DNA of 64,000 bases from Zanthoxylum bungeanum (Eukaryota; Streptophyta; Magnoliopsida; Sapindales; Rutaceae), in contig SKCR01033437.1 of the NCBI GenBank assembly GCA_019454045.1, positions 124,001 through 188,000 of the forward strand, in the 5' to 3' direction. The position numbers and the translations under genes are program-made. Of the stretch, positions 35,199 through 45,434 are shown piece by piece. The notes beneath the pieces were generated by a model. That model did no database searches. It saw only the letters and a program-made list of their open reading frames with translations, and was not told where the DNA came from. Each line of letters begins with the position of its first letter. The first letter of the stretch is position 1.

Positions 35199-37445
35199 TC
35201 AATCTTCATAGCTTTCGATGGGAAGAATTGGAGTGATCAATTGAACATCTACGGCATGATCAGTCTCCAAAGGCTATCCTAGCCCAGATTCTCCTGTAGC
35301 TACTTCAGAAGCATCCCCTTTCTCCACTATAGCACCAACAGCCGGACACTCTTCGATTGCTTCGACAACATCAGTTCCGTCTATCTCTTCAACAACGGCT
35401 TATTTTGAGCCGACCTCTTGCCCCTCTTCAACTTCTGCATCCTTAATCCACAAAGAGAGACCAGCTTCCAACCACTCACCAAACTTGATCCATTTTTCCG
35501 GATCCCAAGTGTTGTGCTCTCTAGACAAATATTGTCTCATGAGGATGCTTCTGTCTTTCACAATGGCCTCCATGGCAACTCCCTCTAGTCTATCAAGTAA
35601 TTCAGCCTTCTGACCCGCCAGCACCTCGACACTCTCCTTAAGAGCTTCCAATTCAATCGACGTTGTCTTTAATGTAGCTTTCACAGACTGGGCCTCACCC
35701 TCAGCCTCTCTTGTTTTCTTCTTGGCATCCTCAATGGCAGCTTTAGCTTCAGCTAGTTCCTTTCGCAAAGCTGCATTTGACTTTTCCATGTCTCTCGACT
35801 TCCTCAAACTAACCTCCACATACTTTTGTTGGAAGATGGCGCATTCTAGGGTCTACAACGGAGAGATAAGATGTTAATGAACGCCATCGAGGAAACATGA
35901 AAATCCTCAAGAAGTAATTACCTCATAGCTTCGAGCGACAGCTCTCTTTGCTGCCTCCAGTGGTCCTAATGTCAAGAGTTGACATTCGTCCTCCTCCAAT
36001 AATAACCCATTAGTAAACCTGGATAGACTGGACGGATCCGACATTACGGTCGCACTCCTTGGGATCTTGATAACCACATTCTCCAAGTTTTCTTCGAGGT
36101 CAATCAGCTTCTTTCTCTTCTTAGAAGAATAACCCGTCCCAGCCGACGCCTTGTGAGTAACCTCCACATGAGTAATAAAAGGAACATCCCTCATTGGCTG
36201 CGGAGAGTCAGGGACCACTTCGATCTCCTTTCCCTTAGCTTTTTTCTTCTTTCTATTTTCGAACATTTCTTCCACCGTCGGAATCTTGAATTGACTCAAC
36301 ATCCTCTCTACTGAGCATAAATTTTCCTTAGGGGTTAGAGTCCGCAAAAAGTAAGTTTCCTCGAAGAGGAGCCGGCACGCCCACATTATGAGAAGGACAA
36401 CCAATATATTTTTGTCAAGGGCAAGGGGATACCTTATGGGTAAAAAACTTCCCTCCACAGCGGAGTCAACTTCAGTTGTTTTTCCTCTAAAACCACCCTC
36501 TAATTCCTCTCAGGTGAAGGAATACTCAATAGATAATTCGTATTTGCAATGACCCCATGTGTGACGTTGAAACTATGATTCCGAGTCGAACCTAAAAAGG
36601 AAATAATCGAAGAATGTTAGAAGTGAAATGAGTCTACAATCAAAAACACAATGCAATAAAAACATTCACTCGTTATCCCCCCAACACTCAGGGATTCGAC
36701 CAGGCCCAGTCGACCGGAATACACCCTCTCCTCTCATTAAAAAAATATGTCTTTTGCCATCTCCCTCGATCATTTTTAGTCAGTCCTGAGATCAGGTGCT
36801 CCCTCTTGTGTCGAAGGAACCGATGGTATCTCTCTTTCTCCAATACATGCTCCTTTAAATAATACGTTTAGAGAAGGTCCTTTACACCGAATCTAACCCC
36901 TAGCTCAAATGTCAGAACCTCAACCGACATCAATATTCTCCACGTGTTTGGCATTAGCTAGGACGGAGCTATCATGTAATGGTCTAATACCTCCCACGCC
37001 AAATTAGGAATTGGGAACCTTAACCCATCTGCAAAAGGGCACTTATAAAACCAAATCCACCCGGGTCAATTCGTTCACTCGACAAGGCTAACCTCACTTG
37101 AATAGATTTGGGGATTCGATATTTTATCTTCACCTCCCCCATTGTCTTCTCTGTCACCCGACTGGGTGGGTTCTTCGTCAAAATGTTTGTTGGTTCACTA
37201 GTACTAGGTTTTCCACCCGAAACTGCTAATACAATCCGGAGTGGAGCCACATCTTTTAGGATACCTAGAATAGGTTCTACCGATGCGACAATCAGAATGT
37301 CTTCACCATCCCCACTAGACCCATCTCCATCGTATATCCTATCAAGCGAGGTAACCTGTAGAGGCGAGTCTACATACATCTTTATGGAAGTATAACTCAA
37401 ACTCGTACCACTTTGAGTCGACATACAGATGACTCTACAAACCAT
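35199..37445 (-). pseudogene. Element B antisense ORF: Transposase_28-like region plus coiled coil
   Basis: This minus-strand reading region is in the place where plant Tat elements are known to carry an extra antisense ORF. Upstream (37445-37020) is MSTQSGTSLSYTSIKMYVDS and a long open part with KYRIPKSIQVRLALSSE. Next (37015-36680) comes FPIPNLAWEVLDHYMIAPS, LMPNTWRILMSVEVL, FLRHKREHLISGL, RGRWQKTYFFNERRGC. That order resembles the Transposase_28 ('putative gypsy-type transposon') pattern with a P-(N/S)-WR box and a W-K-x-x-FFF box. Then comes a lysine-rich KKKKAKGKEIE segment (36230) and a coiled coil with ALRKELAEAKAAIEDAKKK (35730-35790), followed by an acidic tail. A 69-bp GT-AG intron (35853-35921) keeps the frame from SYE to TLECAIFQQKY. 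Stops remain near 37018, 36965, 36870 and 35400. Its function is unknown even in intact relatives. Confidence 0.7.
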
Positions 37446-38129
37446 AATTGTGCCTAAAATAGGTGCCCTAGGAGATCAAACTACAATCTCACACAAACAC
37501 AATCCCAAAATTCCCACAAACCATTTAAGAATCAAAACTTCTATTCTAGCTAAGAACAAGTTGAATCTATTCTACGAACAACTTGAAGAACTGAAGAACA
37601 CGAGGAAGGATGTGAGGAATACCTTGAATTGGAGAAAATCGCCCCTACCTCGGGACTTGAGAAGGAATTTTTGTAATAAAGCAAATGAACCTACTTAAGG
37701 CTTCTTATACTCTTCTTCATTTTGGCGCCTCATTTTCCCGCCAAAAATGCATCGGGGTTGGTGCTGCATTTATTTTTAATTTGGGAAAACGAGGAACGCA
37801 GGGCCCGTTTGGAATCCAATAAGAACATTGTCGGTTGAGGACCCCATTCAGAGTCATTTTGCTTCATTCATGTCCATCTGACCGTAGTGGAATCTCCTTC
37901 AACACTTCGAAAATCATCTTACTCGGACGAATTCTCGTTAAAAGATAGATTATCAAGAATAAGCACTCCGTCGAAACGATATATGAGGGTTTCATCACTT
38001 GATTCACTCATTAAAACTGTTCAATGGTTTGATATTACCCTTAAACGCTAACATACTAACTCATGCTTTACTAAGACACCTGAACGAAGCACATAATTAA
38101 CTCGACAACTTCGGAAAGAGAAATGAAGG
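37446..38129. other. Element B non-coding region upstream of the antisense ORF
   Basis: No protein match is recognised; the open stretch at 37429-37698 on the plus strand resembles nothing. On the minus strand this is the promoter side of the antisense ORF, and AT-rich text and GGCGCC/GGCGGG boxes occur near 37722-37745. It is cut at 38130 by element E and continues at 48353. Confidence 0.4.
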
Positions 38130-38785
38130 TGTATGCAATGCATTTTTGCATGTGAAACCCGATGATGAGTCTCATTTGGAGGCACTATCTTTTAAGTCGC
38201 GGAAGCCGCGGGAAACGGACGTCGGAAGGGAAGAGTCAAGAATTGACGTTTTGTTGGATTTAGTTCACGTGTTTAGCTTCGGGTTCGCTTTTTGGACCTC
38301 CGTTTTGAAAATTATGCTCGGCCCAAAAAACCCGCAAACCTTTTAATCTTGGCCCAAACCCACTCATTTAGCCAACACAACACCTAACCCACCATCACCA
38401 AGCCCACGCCCACCATCTAGGCCCACACGCCCATGACCTCTAAAATACACCCAAATTAAATTAAATATTAATTAAATTAAATATTAACTAAATAAAATAA
38501 TAATTAAACCATTTACCAAATTAAATAAGACATAAAATATAATTATACCAAATTAGAATATTGACTTCCTAATCCAAAATATTATATACTAAATTAAAGA
38601 AATATTATGCATAATTAAAATCAATCCTAACCAATTAAAATATTGTATTCCTAAACCAAGCAAATCAAATATTCAACCTTCCTAATTCACCAAAAATTTT
38701 CCCCCCAATCAATCAAATACTTTCCTTGTTTGACACCAAATCCAATCTTTTCCTTGTGAGACAAGGGGAAGCCCTAACCCTTCTC

Positions 38786-38800
38786 TATATAAACAACCCC
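38786..38800 (+). promoter_or_regulatory. Probable LTR promoter TATA box of element E
   Basis: CTATATAAACAACCC sits about 660 bp into the LTR; the identical box is at about 46091 in the 3' LTR. The surrounding text (CCCTAACCCTTCTC before it, AAGACATGCATTCCC after it) is conserved between both LTRs. Assignment as the U3 promoter is by composition and position only. Confidence 0.55.
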
Positions 38801-39764
38801 TAACCAAGACATGCATTCCCTTCAGAATACACAACTCACACGCAAATCACAGCAAGAAATCCTTGACATTACACGCAAATCATAAGAAAAATAGCAAACA
38901 ATTCTCTTCATCTCCACCTCACATTACCGAAAACAACAAGCCTTCAAACACTCTCTCACATTACCGAAAGACACAGCTTGATACAGCAGCCATATAACCG
39001 AAATACAGCAGCCAAAACACTCCATACACAGCAGTCAAATAACGCCAAAAACAGCAGCTACATAACCAAAATTTAGCCCTCCAAACAGCCCCCTAAAACA
39101 CCCCAAGCCAGTAGTAAAAACCGCACTGCAGTGAACACAAAAACTGCACTTTAGGCCTCCTTAAACAATCGAAAAACAAAACCCTTAAACCCCCTAAAAA
39201 AAGCAAAAATAGTAGCTTTGAAGACCTGAAACAGTAAGCAGAAATACAGAGAAAATAGCAGTAAAACGGAGGTCAAACAGCAAGCAAAATAGGGAAACAG
39301 CGAGCTAAGACGCTAAGCCAGTGAAACGGAAAAGTGAGGAGCTTTAACCCTTCCGATCTCCGCGAAACGCATGTCCGAAAGTCGGCAAAAAAAGGTTAGA
39401 CTTGAGGGTATTTTTTTCACACTCGTTTTCAGTTTTATTTTTATTATTTATTGAGTATTGTTCGCATGATTATTATGTTAAAATGCATGTTGTGGCCCTT
39501 GAGTAGATAAATATGCATGTATTACGAAATATTGTATTTTGTGGCCTTGGAATAAAATGTAAGATGTGTCAACTCTTGCGGTATATCGGATGGAAACCCG
39601 GACATAAATTTCATAGCCGATTCCGAATGGACGGTAGTATGATCTGTACTCAGGATACAACTCCACGTACCGCTTGAGTAAACGGCACATTCTTTTGTTT
39701 TATGTTGCTTTGATTTATTTATTATTCGTCATTTAAATTCCGCATGTTATTTGTTTATGTAATG

Positions 39765-40440
39765 ATGCGATCGAGCGCATGAGCTTAGTAAGTTGGATTA
39801 AAGGTCCCATATTCTGAGGGGTTAAAATCCTTTACCACGATACTTTGCCGTGCCGATTAATGTATATTCTGTTTAATGTAAGAATGTTCAATCGGGTATA
39901 CGAAGTCCGATGTTATTGTCTTTATTTTTATATGCATGATGTGATCGAGCGCATGGGCTTAGTAAGTTGGATTAAAGGTCCCCTATTCTGAGGGGTTAAA
40001 ATCCTTTACCACGATGCTTCGCCACGCCGATTAATGTATATTCGGTTGAATGTAAGATGTGTTCAATCGGGTATACGAAGTCCGATGTTATTGTCTTTAT
40101 TTTTATATGCATGATGTGATCGAGCGCATGGGCTTAGTAAGTTGGATTAAAGGTCCCCTATTCTGAGGGGTTAAAATCCTTTACCACGATGCTTCACCGC
40201 GCCGATTAATGTATATTCGGTTGAATGTAAGATGTGTTCAATCGGGTATACGAAGTCCGATGTTATTGTCTTTATTTTTATATGCATGATGTGATCGAGT
40301 GCATGGGCTTAGTAAGTTGGATTAAAGGTCCCCTATTTTGAGGGGTTAAAATCCTTTACCACGATGCTTTGCCGCGCCGATTGGTGTATATTCGATTGGA
40401 TGCGAGATGAGTTCAATCAGATACGTGAGGTCCCACATTG
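39765..40440 (+). repeat. Four-copy, about 175-bp tandem array in the 5' LTR of E
   Basis: Units start near 39770, 39946, 40118 and 40297 with GATCGAGCGCATGGGCTTAG. Each continues with GGATTAAAGGTCCC, GAGGGGTTAAAATCC, TTTACCACGATGCTT, a GCCGCGCCGATT-like block and a TTCAATCGGGTATACGAAG-like end. The 3' LTR has only two units (about 47073 and 47250). The unit is recognisably related to the units in solo LTR F (shared ATTAAAGG and CCTTTACCACGATG-type blocks). Confidence 0.85.
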
Positions 40441-40454
40441 TGGATTTGTTTGTC

Positions 40455-40720
40455 TATGAATATGTTGCATGCATCAGGTCTAGTTCCATTCGAACGCGTT
40501 CTCGAACGCTATACGAACACGAACCTTCTATTTACCGTTCGAACGCGTTCTCAAACGCTACCCGAACGCGCACGTATTTTCTTAGTGTTTCATACATCAG
40601 GTCTGGCTCCATTTGAATGCGTTCTTGAACGCTATACGAACGTGAACCTTCTGGTTACCGTTCGAACGCGTTCTCGAATGCTACGCGAACGCGCACCCAC
40701 TGAACTGAGTCCTTTTCATC
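40455..40720 (+). repeat. CpG-rich tandem repeat with palindromic TTCGAACGCGTTC cores, 5' LTR of E
   Basis: Two units of about 125-140 bp each begin with ATCAGGTCTGG and hold two GTTCGAACGCGTTCTCGAACG-like cores followed by GCTACGCGAACGCGCAC. The core is near-palindromic and CpG-dense within otherwise AT-rich DNA. The 3' LTR has three units (about 47427-47780). Confidence 0.85.
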
Positions 40721-41268
40721 AGATTTCATGCATAATTGTTCCTATTAGCTATCCCTTCGTATGATGAACCTGATCGCTTCTCTGTATTACGCAAGATGGT
40801 GTAGGTTTCGTTCATCTGTATTCCCTATATGTATGAGTACAATGTGTTTATTAACTTGTATGCTTGCCGTATGTTAATTTATCTTTATGTATGCAAATTG
40901 AGACATAGATTACATGCAAATAGGCTGTATACAAATTCGGATATGTGTTACATGTAAATTTAGATGAACTTGTTCATGTATGCATGCGAACTTAGGGGTA
41001 AATCATCCTTGGAAATATGTTGCTTAGGCTTGGTTAGATTATTGCACAAATCATTTTATTACAAGTGGCATAAGTAAGGGACCATTCCGAACCCAACGGT
41101 TTGAGGTCTTCCCTTGCGAGGGGTGAGTGCGGCCTTAAATCCTTGTCCCGGTTCACACCGGGTGGCGACTCCATTATTCTCCGGTTTAGTCCCTCGCAGG
41201 CTACTCCGTACTCCCAACCGGGCCGCGAGCCCGGAATAGCATGCGTCGCCCAGTTTTTGTTCCCACAG

Positions 41269-41290
41269 TCTGGAGACTCCACTGGGGATA
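41269..41290 (+). promoter_or_regulatory. Primer-binding site of element E
   Basis: GTCTGGAGACTCCACTGGGG follows the LTR. It resembles the TGGCGACTCCACTGGGG primer-binding site of Ogre elements, which I recall being assigned to an arginine tRNA; one position (A for C) differs. The lineage call is supported by LTR length and Gag type. Confidence 0.7.
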
Positions 41291-41814
41291 GAGAATCGGC
41301 CCCGAAATAATATCTTGTAATATTATGATTTGTGCTTTAATTGACCGTGTCTACCGTGGGTTAAAAGGGGTTTAATCAAAGGCATTTTGAGGCTAGGTAA
41401 TGGTTTGGTGTCTTCTTTCACTCACTACCTTTCTAGAAGGAAAAGCTGTGAAGGCACCTAAATAGCCATCTAGTCGTAGCCTATTGTGATGCACTAATTT
41501 GGAGGTCTCGTTGTTTATTCCTGACACCAAGCGATAAGAGCCTAAGAGGCTTGGGTATTTAAGTGAGCCTCGCTCCACCCTCCCTCTGGGGAATCTACAA
41601 CGGGGAGTCCATTTGGCAGTCAGTCACACACCATAGCTCGTTGGCACGTACCTTAGTGTATAAAAAAGGGTGCGCTCACTTGGTCGCTCGAACCCTTGAG
41701 TGGGGAGACTTAGTTGTGGGCCATCCTTCGCCGGTGAGAGCCTTTATCTACACTCTTGCGAACCCACACGTAGACCGGGGTTGTATGACCTATAGCAACT
41801 ATTTCCTTGTGTTT

Positions 41815-42270
41815 GTGGGCCATCCTCAATTGGATGCAGTTGGACTTCTTGTCAGAATTGCAAACTTGTTGGGCCATTTAAACTGGGACGAGTTCGTATC
41901 CTATGACAATTGGGCCAAAAGCTTCTGAAATTTCGATGGACCACTCTATAGAAATTATTATTTTATGTTTGCATTACTTTTCTTTTATGCTTTTGTTTGG
42001 GAACATCATCGTTTGGATCCATTTGGACCATTTTTCATGGGATGTGGGCTTGTTGGGCCATTTAAACTGGGACAAGAACGTATCTTATGACGATTGGGCC
42101 AAAGGCTTCTAAATATTGATGGGCCATTTTGTGCTCGTGTTCGGAACATTACCATTTGGATTTAGTTGGACTCCTTACCATGAGACGTGAACTCGTTGGG
42201 CCATTTAAACTGGGACGGGTTCACTCCTATGACAGTTAGCCCAAAAGCTTCTAAAATGATAATGGGCCGA
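41815..42270 (+). repeat. Three imperfect direct repeats in the leader of element E
   Basis: Each copy holds TTGGGCCATTTAAACTGGGAC (about 41870, 42051, 42196), then a CCTATGACAATTGGGCCAAAA-like block, then GCTTCTAAAAT and a GATGGGCC-like end. Units are spaced about 181 and 145 bp. The repeats sit between the primer-binding site and gag, where packaging signals usually lie. There is no coding evidence. Confidence 0.8.
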
Positions 42271-42437
42271 TTTGTTTGAAAATTTTAATTGATTTAGTAT
42301 GTTTTATATGTTACATGCATCTTATGCACCTCATACATACATACATCATGTTAACACCCTCTATGTTTATAAACGACATCAAAGATTCACGTTGGGTTAG
42401 GGAAGAGAGAAGACTCACTAAAAGACCGGTAACAGAT

Positions 42438-43480
42438 ATGAGTACATCCGATAATGAGGTATCCCGGATAGATCAGTTGGAGAATGGTTTCGCCAAGATT
42501 ACTGAACAATTGCAAGCCTTGACTACTGCCATGACAAATATGGTTGTGCCCCGTGCTGGGGGAAACTCTGAGAATGTAAGACGTGAAGAGCCTCCGAATG
42601 GGTTGGGGGATGACATCCCCACTTTTGATGATGATATGGCTGATTATGCCACTGGGAGAATAGTTGGGTCTCAGGCAGAATTGCAGAAACTCCGTGACCA
42701 GGTAGAGTCTGTTACTCGTAAGATGAAGGGAAAAGATAAAGACTTACTAGACTATGAGGTGATGACCTTTGAGGAACAGTTGTCTGCTCAGTTCAGAATG
42801 CCCGACATGGCCAAATTTAACGGGAATAGGGATCCGAGGGTCCATCTTCGTCAGTATGTTTCAGTTATGAGTTCAGTGGGTTTATCCAAGCGCCAGGTCC
42901 AGAAAATGTTTGAGATGTCGCTCGAGGGGGCACCCCTAGTGTGGTATCATAGCCTTGAGAAAAAAGTTAAAAAAGATTGGAAGGAATTGGCAAATGCATT
43001 TCGAAAATAGTATGTTACGGACTTGGAGATTGATTTGTCACTCCGAGATTTGGAGAACACTAAGGAGAAGCCGGAGGAGAGCTTCAAGGAGTATGTAGAC
43101 CGCTGGAGAGGTCAACTTTTGAAAATGCAGACTCGGCTTTCAGAGAAGGACCAGATTAAGATGATTATCAAGGGTACTAAGCCCTCAATTTATGGCAAGC
43201 TGAGGAGGATGACCTCCATGATTGTGGATTTTCGACAGTTGAGAGAGACTGTTATGGATATTGAAGAAGATGAGGCTGAAAACAGAAAGTTTTATGGCCA
43301 AAATAAAAGAACTTTGGGGGGAATTCTGAGACCAAGCCCACTACGGCCGAGGTCGCTACCGTCAGAAATAGACGATTCTCCAATCTTGGTAGACCTATGT
43401 CAAAGGTGCTTGAGAAGTTGAAAGGACAAGGACTCCTGAACCTTTGTCCTCCAAACCCTCAACCACTAAGCTTCTTACAT
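42438..43480 (+). pseudogene. Element E gag (Ogre/Tat type), nearly intact
   Basis: The likely start is ATG at 42438 (MSTSDNEVSRIDQLENGF), chosen because it begins the soluble, Gag-like part; the frame is open further upstream but hydrophobic there. An N-terminal coiled-coil-like part is followed by FEEQLSAQFRMPDMAKFNG, RDPRVHLRQYVSVM, GLSKRQVQKMFEMSLEGAPL, VWYHSLEKKV and KEYVDRWRGQ, the retroviral-type gag domain as in Ogre. A single TAG at 43008-43010 (one base from CAG) interrupts it. A frameshift near 43315 moves the frame to FSNLGRPMSKVLEKLKGQGL, the conserved segment that normally precedes the zinc knuckle. No zinc knuckle remains. This is the only protein part of E of substantial length. 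Confidence 0.82.
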
Positions 43481-43790
43481 GGATGACAGCGAAGAACCAT
43501 AGGCCAAGGAAGAATGCAGTGCTGCGGATGATGGAGTTGTTCCTCCTAGTCTATTTGATCCAGCATTTTTAAATAAAGACATCGATTTTGCTTGCTTGTT
43601 CAAACTTTTTTTTCTCAACGATAATAAAGACGTTCATTTCGTTTACTCGCCTAAGCCTCTTCCTGCAATATGAGTATATTTGAGAAAAGCATTCAACCTT
43701 GGTGCTATGAAATTCAGTGATGTTTAGAACACGGGGAATCTTCGAAAGAAGTAAGTAGAAAAGATAAGATAGCCATTCAAAAAGTGGGAA
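43481..43790 (+). other. Element E: unassigned sequence between gag and the pol tail
   Basis: Short open pieces such as SLFDPAFLNKDIDFACLF (about 43548-43600) do not match any domain I can name. This stretch holds the junction at which PR, RT, RNase H and most of integrase were lost. Confidence 0.4.
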
Positions 43791-43877
43791 ATATGGGCAG
43801 TGAGACCGTCAGATTTGGAAGGGAACGAGTTCACCAGGCCGATCAATGTTGACAGATTGAAGTTGTACTTTGCCTGA
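43776..43877 (+). pseudogene. Element E: last residues of pol (integrase C-terminus)
   Basis: The frame PFKKWEIWAVRPSD, LEGNEFTRPINVDRLKLYFA and stop (TGA at 43875-43877) looks like the C-terminal end of Ogre/Tat integrase, which commonly finishes D-x-x-G-x-E-(F/L)-x-x-P-(I/V)-N-x-x-x-L-K-x-(Y/F)-(Y/F). Its survival next to gag implies that E arose by internal deletion of an autonomous Ogre-like element. The match is by motif, so moderate confidence. Confidence 0.55.
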
Positions 43878-44084
43878 GAAAGGGAAGAATAGTCACCAGA
43901 GGAATTGGTAGAAGACCTAACCTAACGGGATAGAAAATTCACTCATACATGCATGCATACACGTAACCTATTTTGCATTCTTTTTTGTGTTTGTTTTTTT
44001 TATGTATTCACAGGTTTCAAAGAAGAAAAGAGAAAGCAGCAAGCCAACTAGAATCAGCAACATATGAGTAGTAGTTTCGGGGAT

Positions 44085-44340
44085 AAATCCTAGGATTGAG
44101 GCCCATATCAGTTTCAGTCTTGGGGATGAGTCCCAGGGGCGAGGCCCATGTCAGTATCAGTTTGAGGCGAGGCCCACATCAATCTGGGGGCGAGGCCCAC
44201 ACCCTTATCAGAATCAGTTTTGCCGGGTATGGCACTCTGGGTATGGAGACACATCAGTTTCAGTCTTGCCGGGTACGGCAGTCTAGGGGCGAGGCCCACA
44301 TCATTATCAGAATCAATTTTGCCGGGTATGGCACTCTGGG
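44085..44340 (+). repeat. GC-rich repeats GGGGCGAGGCCCACATC / TGCCGGGTATGGCACTCTGG
   Basis: GGCGAGGCCCA occurs four times (about 44136, 44165, 44183, 44287) and TTGCCGGGTAxGGCA three times (about 44220, 44267, 44322). The units are irregular, and the block runs directly into the 51-bp array. Open frames on both strands here are by-products of the repeats. Confidence 0.75.
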
Positions 44341-45250
44341 AAAAAGACTCACCGTTCAGGGAAGAAGACCCTTATCTTAACTTAAATCGGGAACAAGACC
44401 CACAGTTCAGGGAAAAAGACCCTTATCTCAACTCAAATCGGGAACAAGACCCACAGTTCAGGGAAGAAGACCCTTGTCTCAACTCAAATCGAGAATAAGA
44501 CCCACAGTTCAGGGAAAAAGACCCTTATCTCAACTCAAATCGGGAACAAGACCCACAGTTCAGGGAAAAAGACCTTTGTCTCAACTCAAATTGGGAACAA
44601 GACCCACAGTTGAGGGAAGAAGACCCTTGTCTCAACTCAAATCGGGAACAAGACCCACAGTTCAGGGAAAAAGACCCTTATCTCAACTCAAATCGGGAAC
44701 AAGACCCACAGTTCAGGGAAAAAGACCCTTATCTCAACTCAAATCGGGAACAAGACCCACAGTTCAGGGAAAAAGACCCTTATCTCAACTCAAATCGGGA
44801 ACAAGACCCACAGTTCAGGGAAGAAGACCCTTGTCTCAACTCAAATCGGGAACAAGACCCACAGTTCAGGGAAGAAGACCCTTGTCTCAACTCAAATCGG
44901 GAACAAGACCCACAGTTCAGGGAAAAAGACCCTTATCTCAACTCAAATCGGGAACAAGACCCACAGTTCAGGGAAAAAGACCCTTATCTCAACTCAAATC
45001 GGGAACAAGACCCACAGTTCAGGGAAGAAGACCCTTACCTCAACTCAAATCGGGAACAAGACCCACAGTTCAGGGAAAAAGACCTTTACCTCAACTCAAA
45101 TCCGGAACAAGACCCACAGTTCAGGGAAGAAGACCCTTATCTCAACTCAAATCGGGAACAAGACCCGCAACACAACTCAAATCAAATTAGGAACAAGACC
45201 CACAACACCACTTAACTCAAATTGGGAACAAAACCCACAATACAACTCAA
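44341..45250 (+). repeat. 51-bp minisatellite, about 16 full copies, in element E
   Basis: The unit is GGGAACAAGACCCACAGTTC, then AGGGAAAAAGACCC, then TTATCTCAACTCAAATC. Copies recur every 51 bp from about 44350 to 45115, then decay to shorter units (ACAACTCAAATC...) up to 45250. Changes between units are few (GAAAAA/GAAGAA, TTAT/TTGT/TTAC). Because 51 is divisible by 3, all three forward frames stay open, giving the 17-residue repeats QLKSGTRPTVQGKRPLS, NREQDPQFREKDPYLNS and TQIGNKTHSSGKKTLIS. Openness is therefore no evidence of coding. Confidence 0.95.
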
Positions 45251-45376
45251 TTCAACTTGGGAACAAGACCCACTCGGCGGTTCAAGAATGAACCACCTCT
45301 CATCCACTCATTTCGAAGCTACATGGCAAGTTAAGTGGCAGCTGGCGAGCCAGATAAGTAAAAATGCATTGCATAG

Positions 45377-45434
45377 ACTTTGATAGGATTGTCACTGTCA
45401 CACACTACACAAGTCCTATCAAAGTGGGGGAGAC
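45377..45434 (+). promoter_or_regulatory. Hairpin overlapping the polypurine tract of element E
   Basis: ACTTTGATAGGA (45377-45388) is exactly complementary to TCCTATCAAAGT (45414-45425), with a 25-base loop. The right arm runs into AAAGTGGGGGAGAC, the polypurine tract before the LTR at 45435. The stem is perfect over 12 bp. Confidence 0.75.

Larger units (their letters stand above)
38130..41267 (+). repeat. 5' LTR of element E (3138 bp)
   Basis: It begins TGTATGCAATGCATTTTTGC (the 3' copy has TGTAGGCACTGCATTTTTGC) and ends CGCCCAGTTTTTGTTCCCACA. A TATATAAACAACCCC box at 38788 marks a likely promoter, with the transcript start perhaps 25-30 bp later. It carries two tandem arrays (39770-40440 and 40460-40720). 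Openings at 39478-39690 and 40407-40764 are repeat-driven and not called as genes. Confidence 0.93.

Noticed and set aside
37108..37395. Plus-strand 95-codon frame opposite the antisense ORF of B
   Set aside because: Shadow of the minus-strand region with Transposase_28-like blocks.
40407..40764. Open frames rich in SIRTRSRTLYE-type repeats in LTRs of E (also 47363-47783)
   Set aside because: They are translations of the CpG-rich tandem repeat, overlap each other in two frames and differ in unit number between LTRs.
41034..41310. Overlapping open frames on both strands at the 3' end of E LTRs
   Set aside because: GC-rich LTR terminal sequence, conserved as DNA in F and E; no start context or domain.
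44474..45215. Long open frames of 238 and 201 codons over the minisatellite
   Set aside because: The repeat unit is 51 bp, so any frame without a stop in one unit stays open throughout. All three forward frames are open, and no upstream gag or pol frame leads into them in a convincing way.
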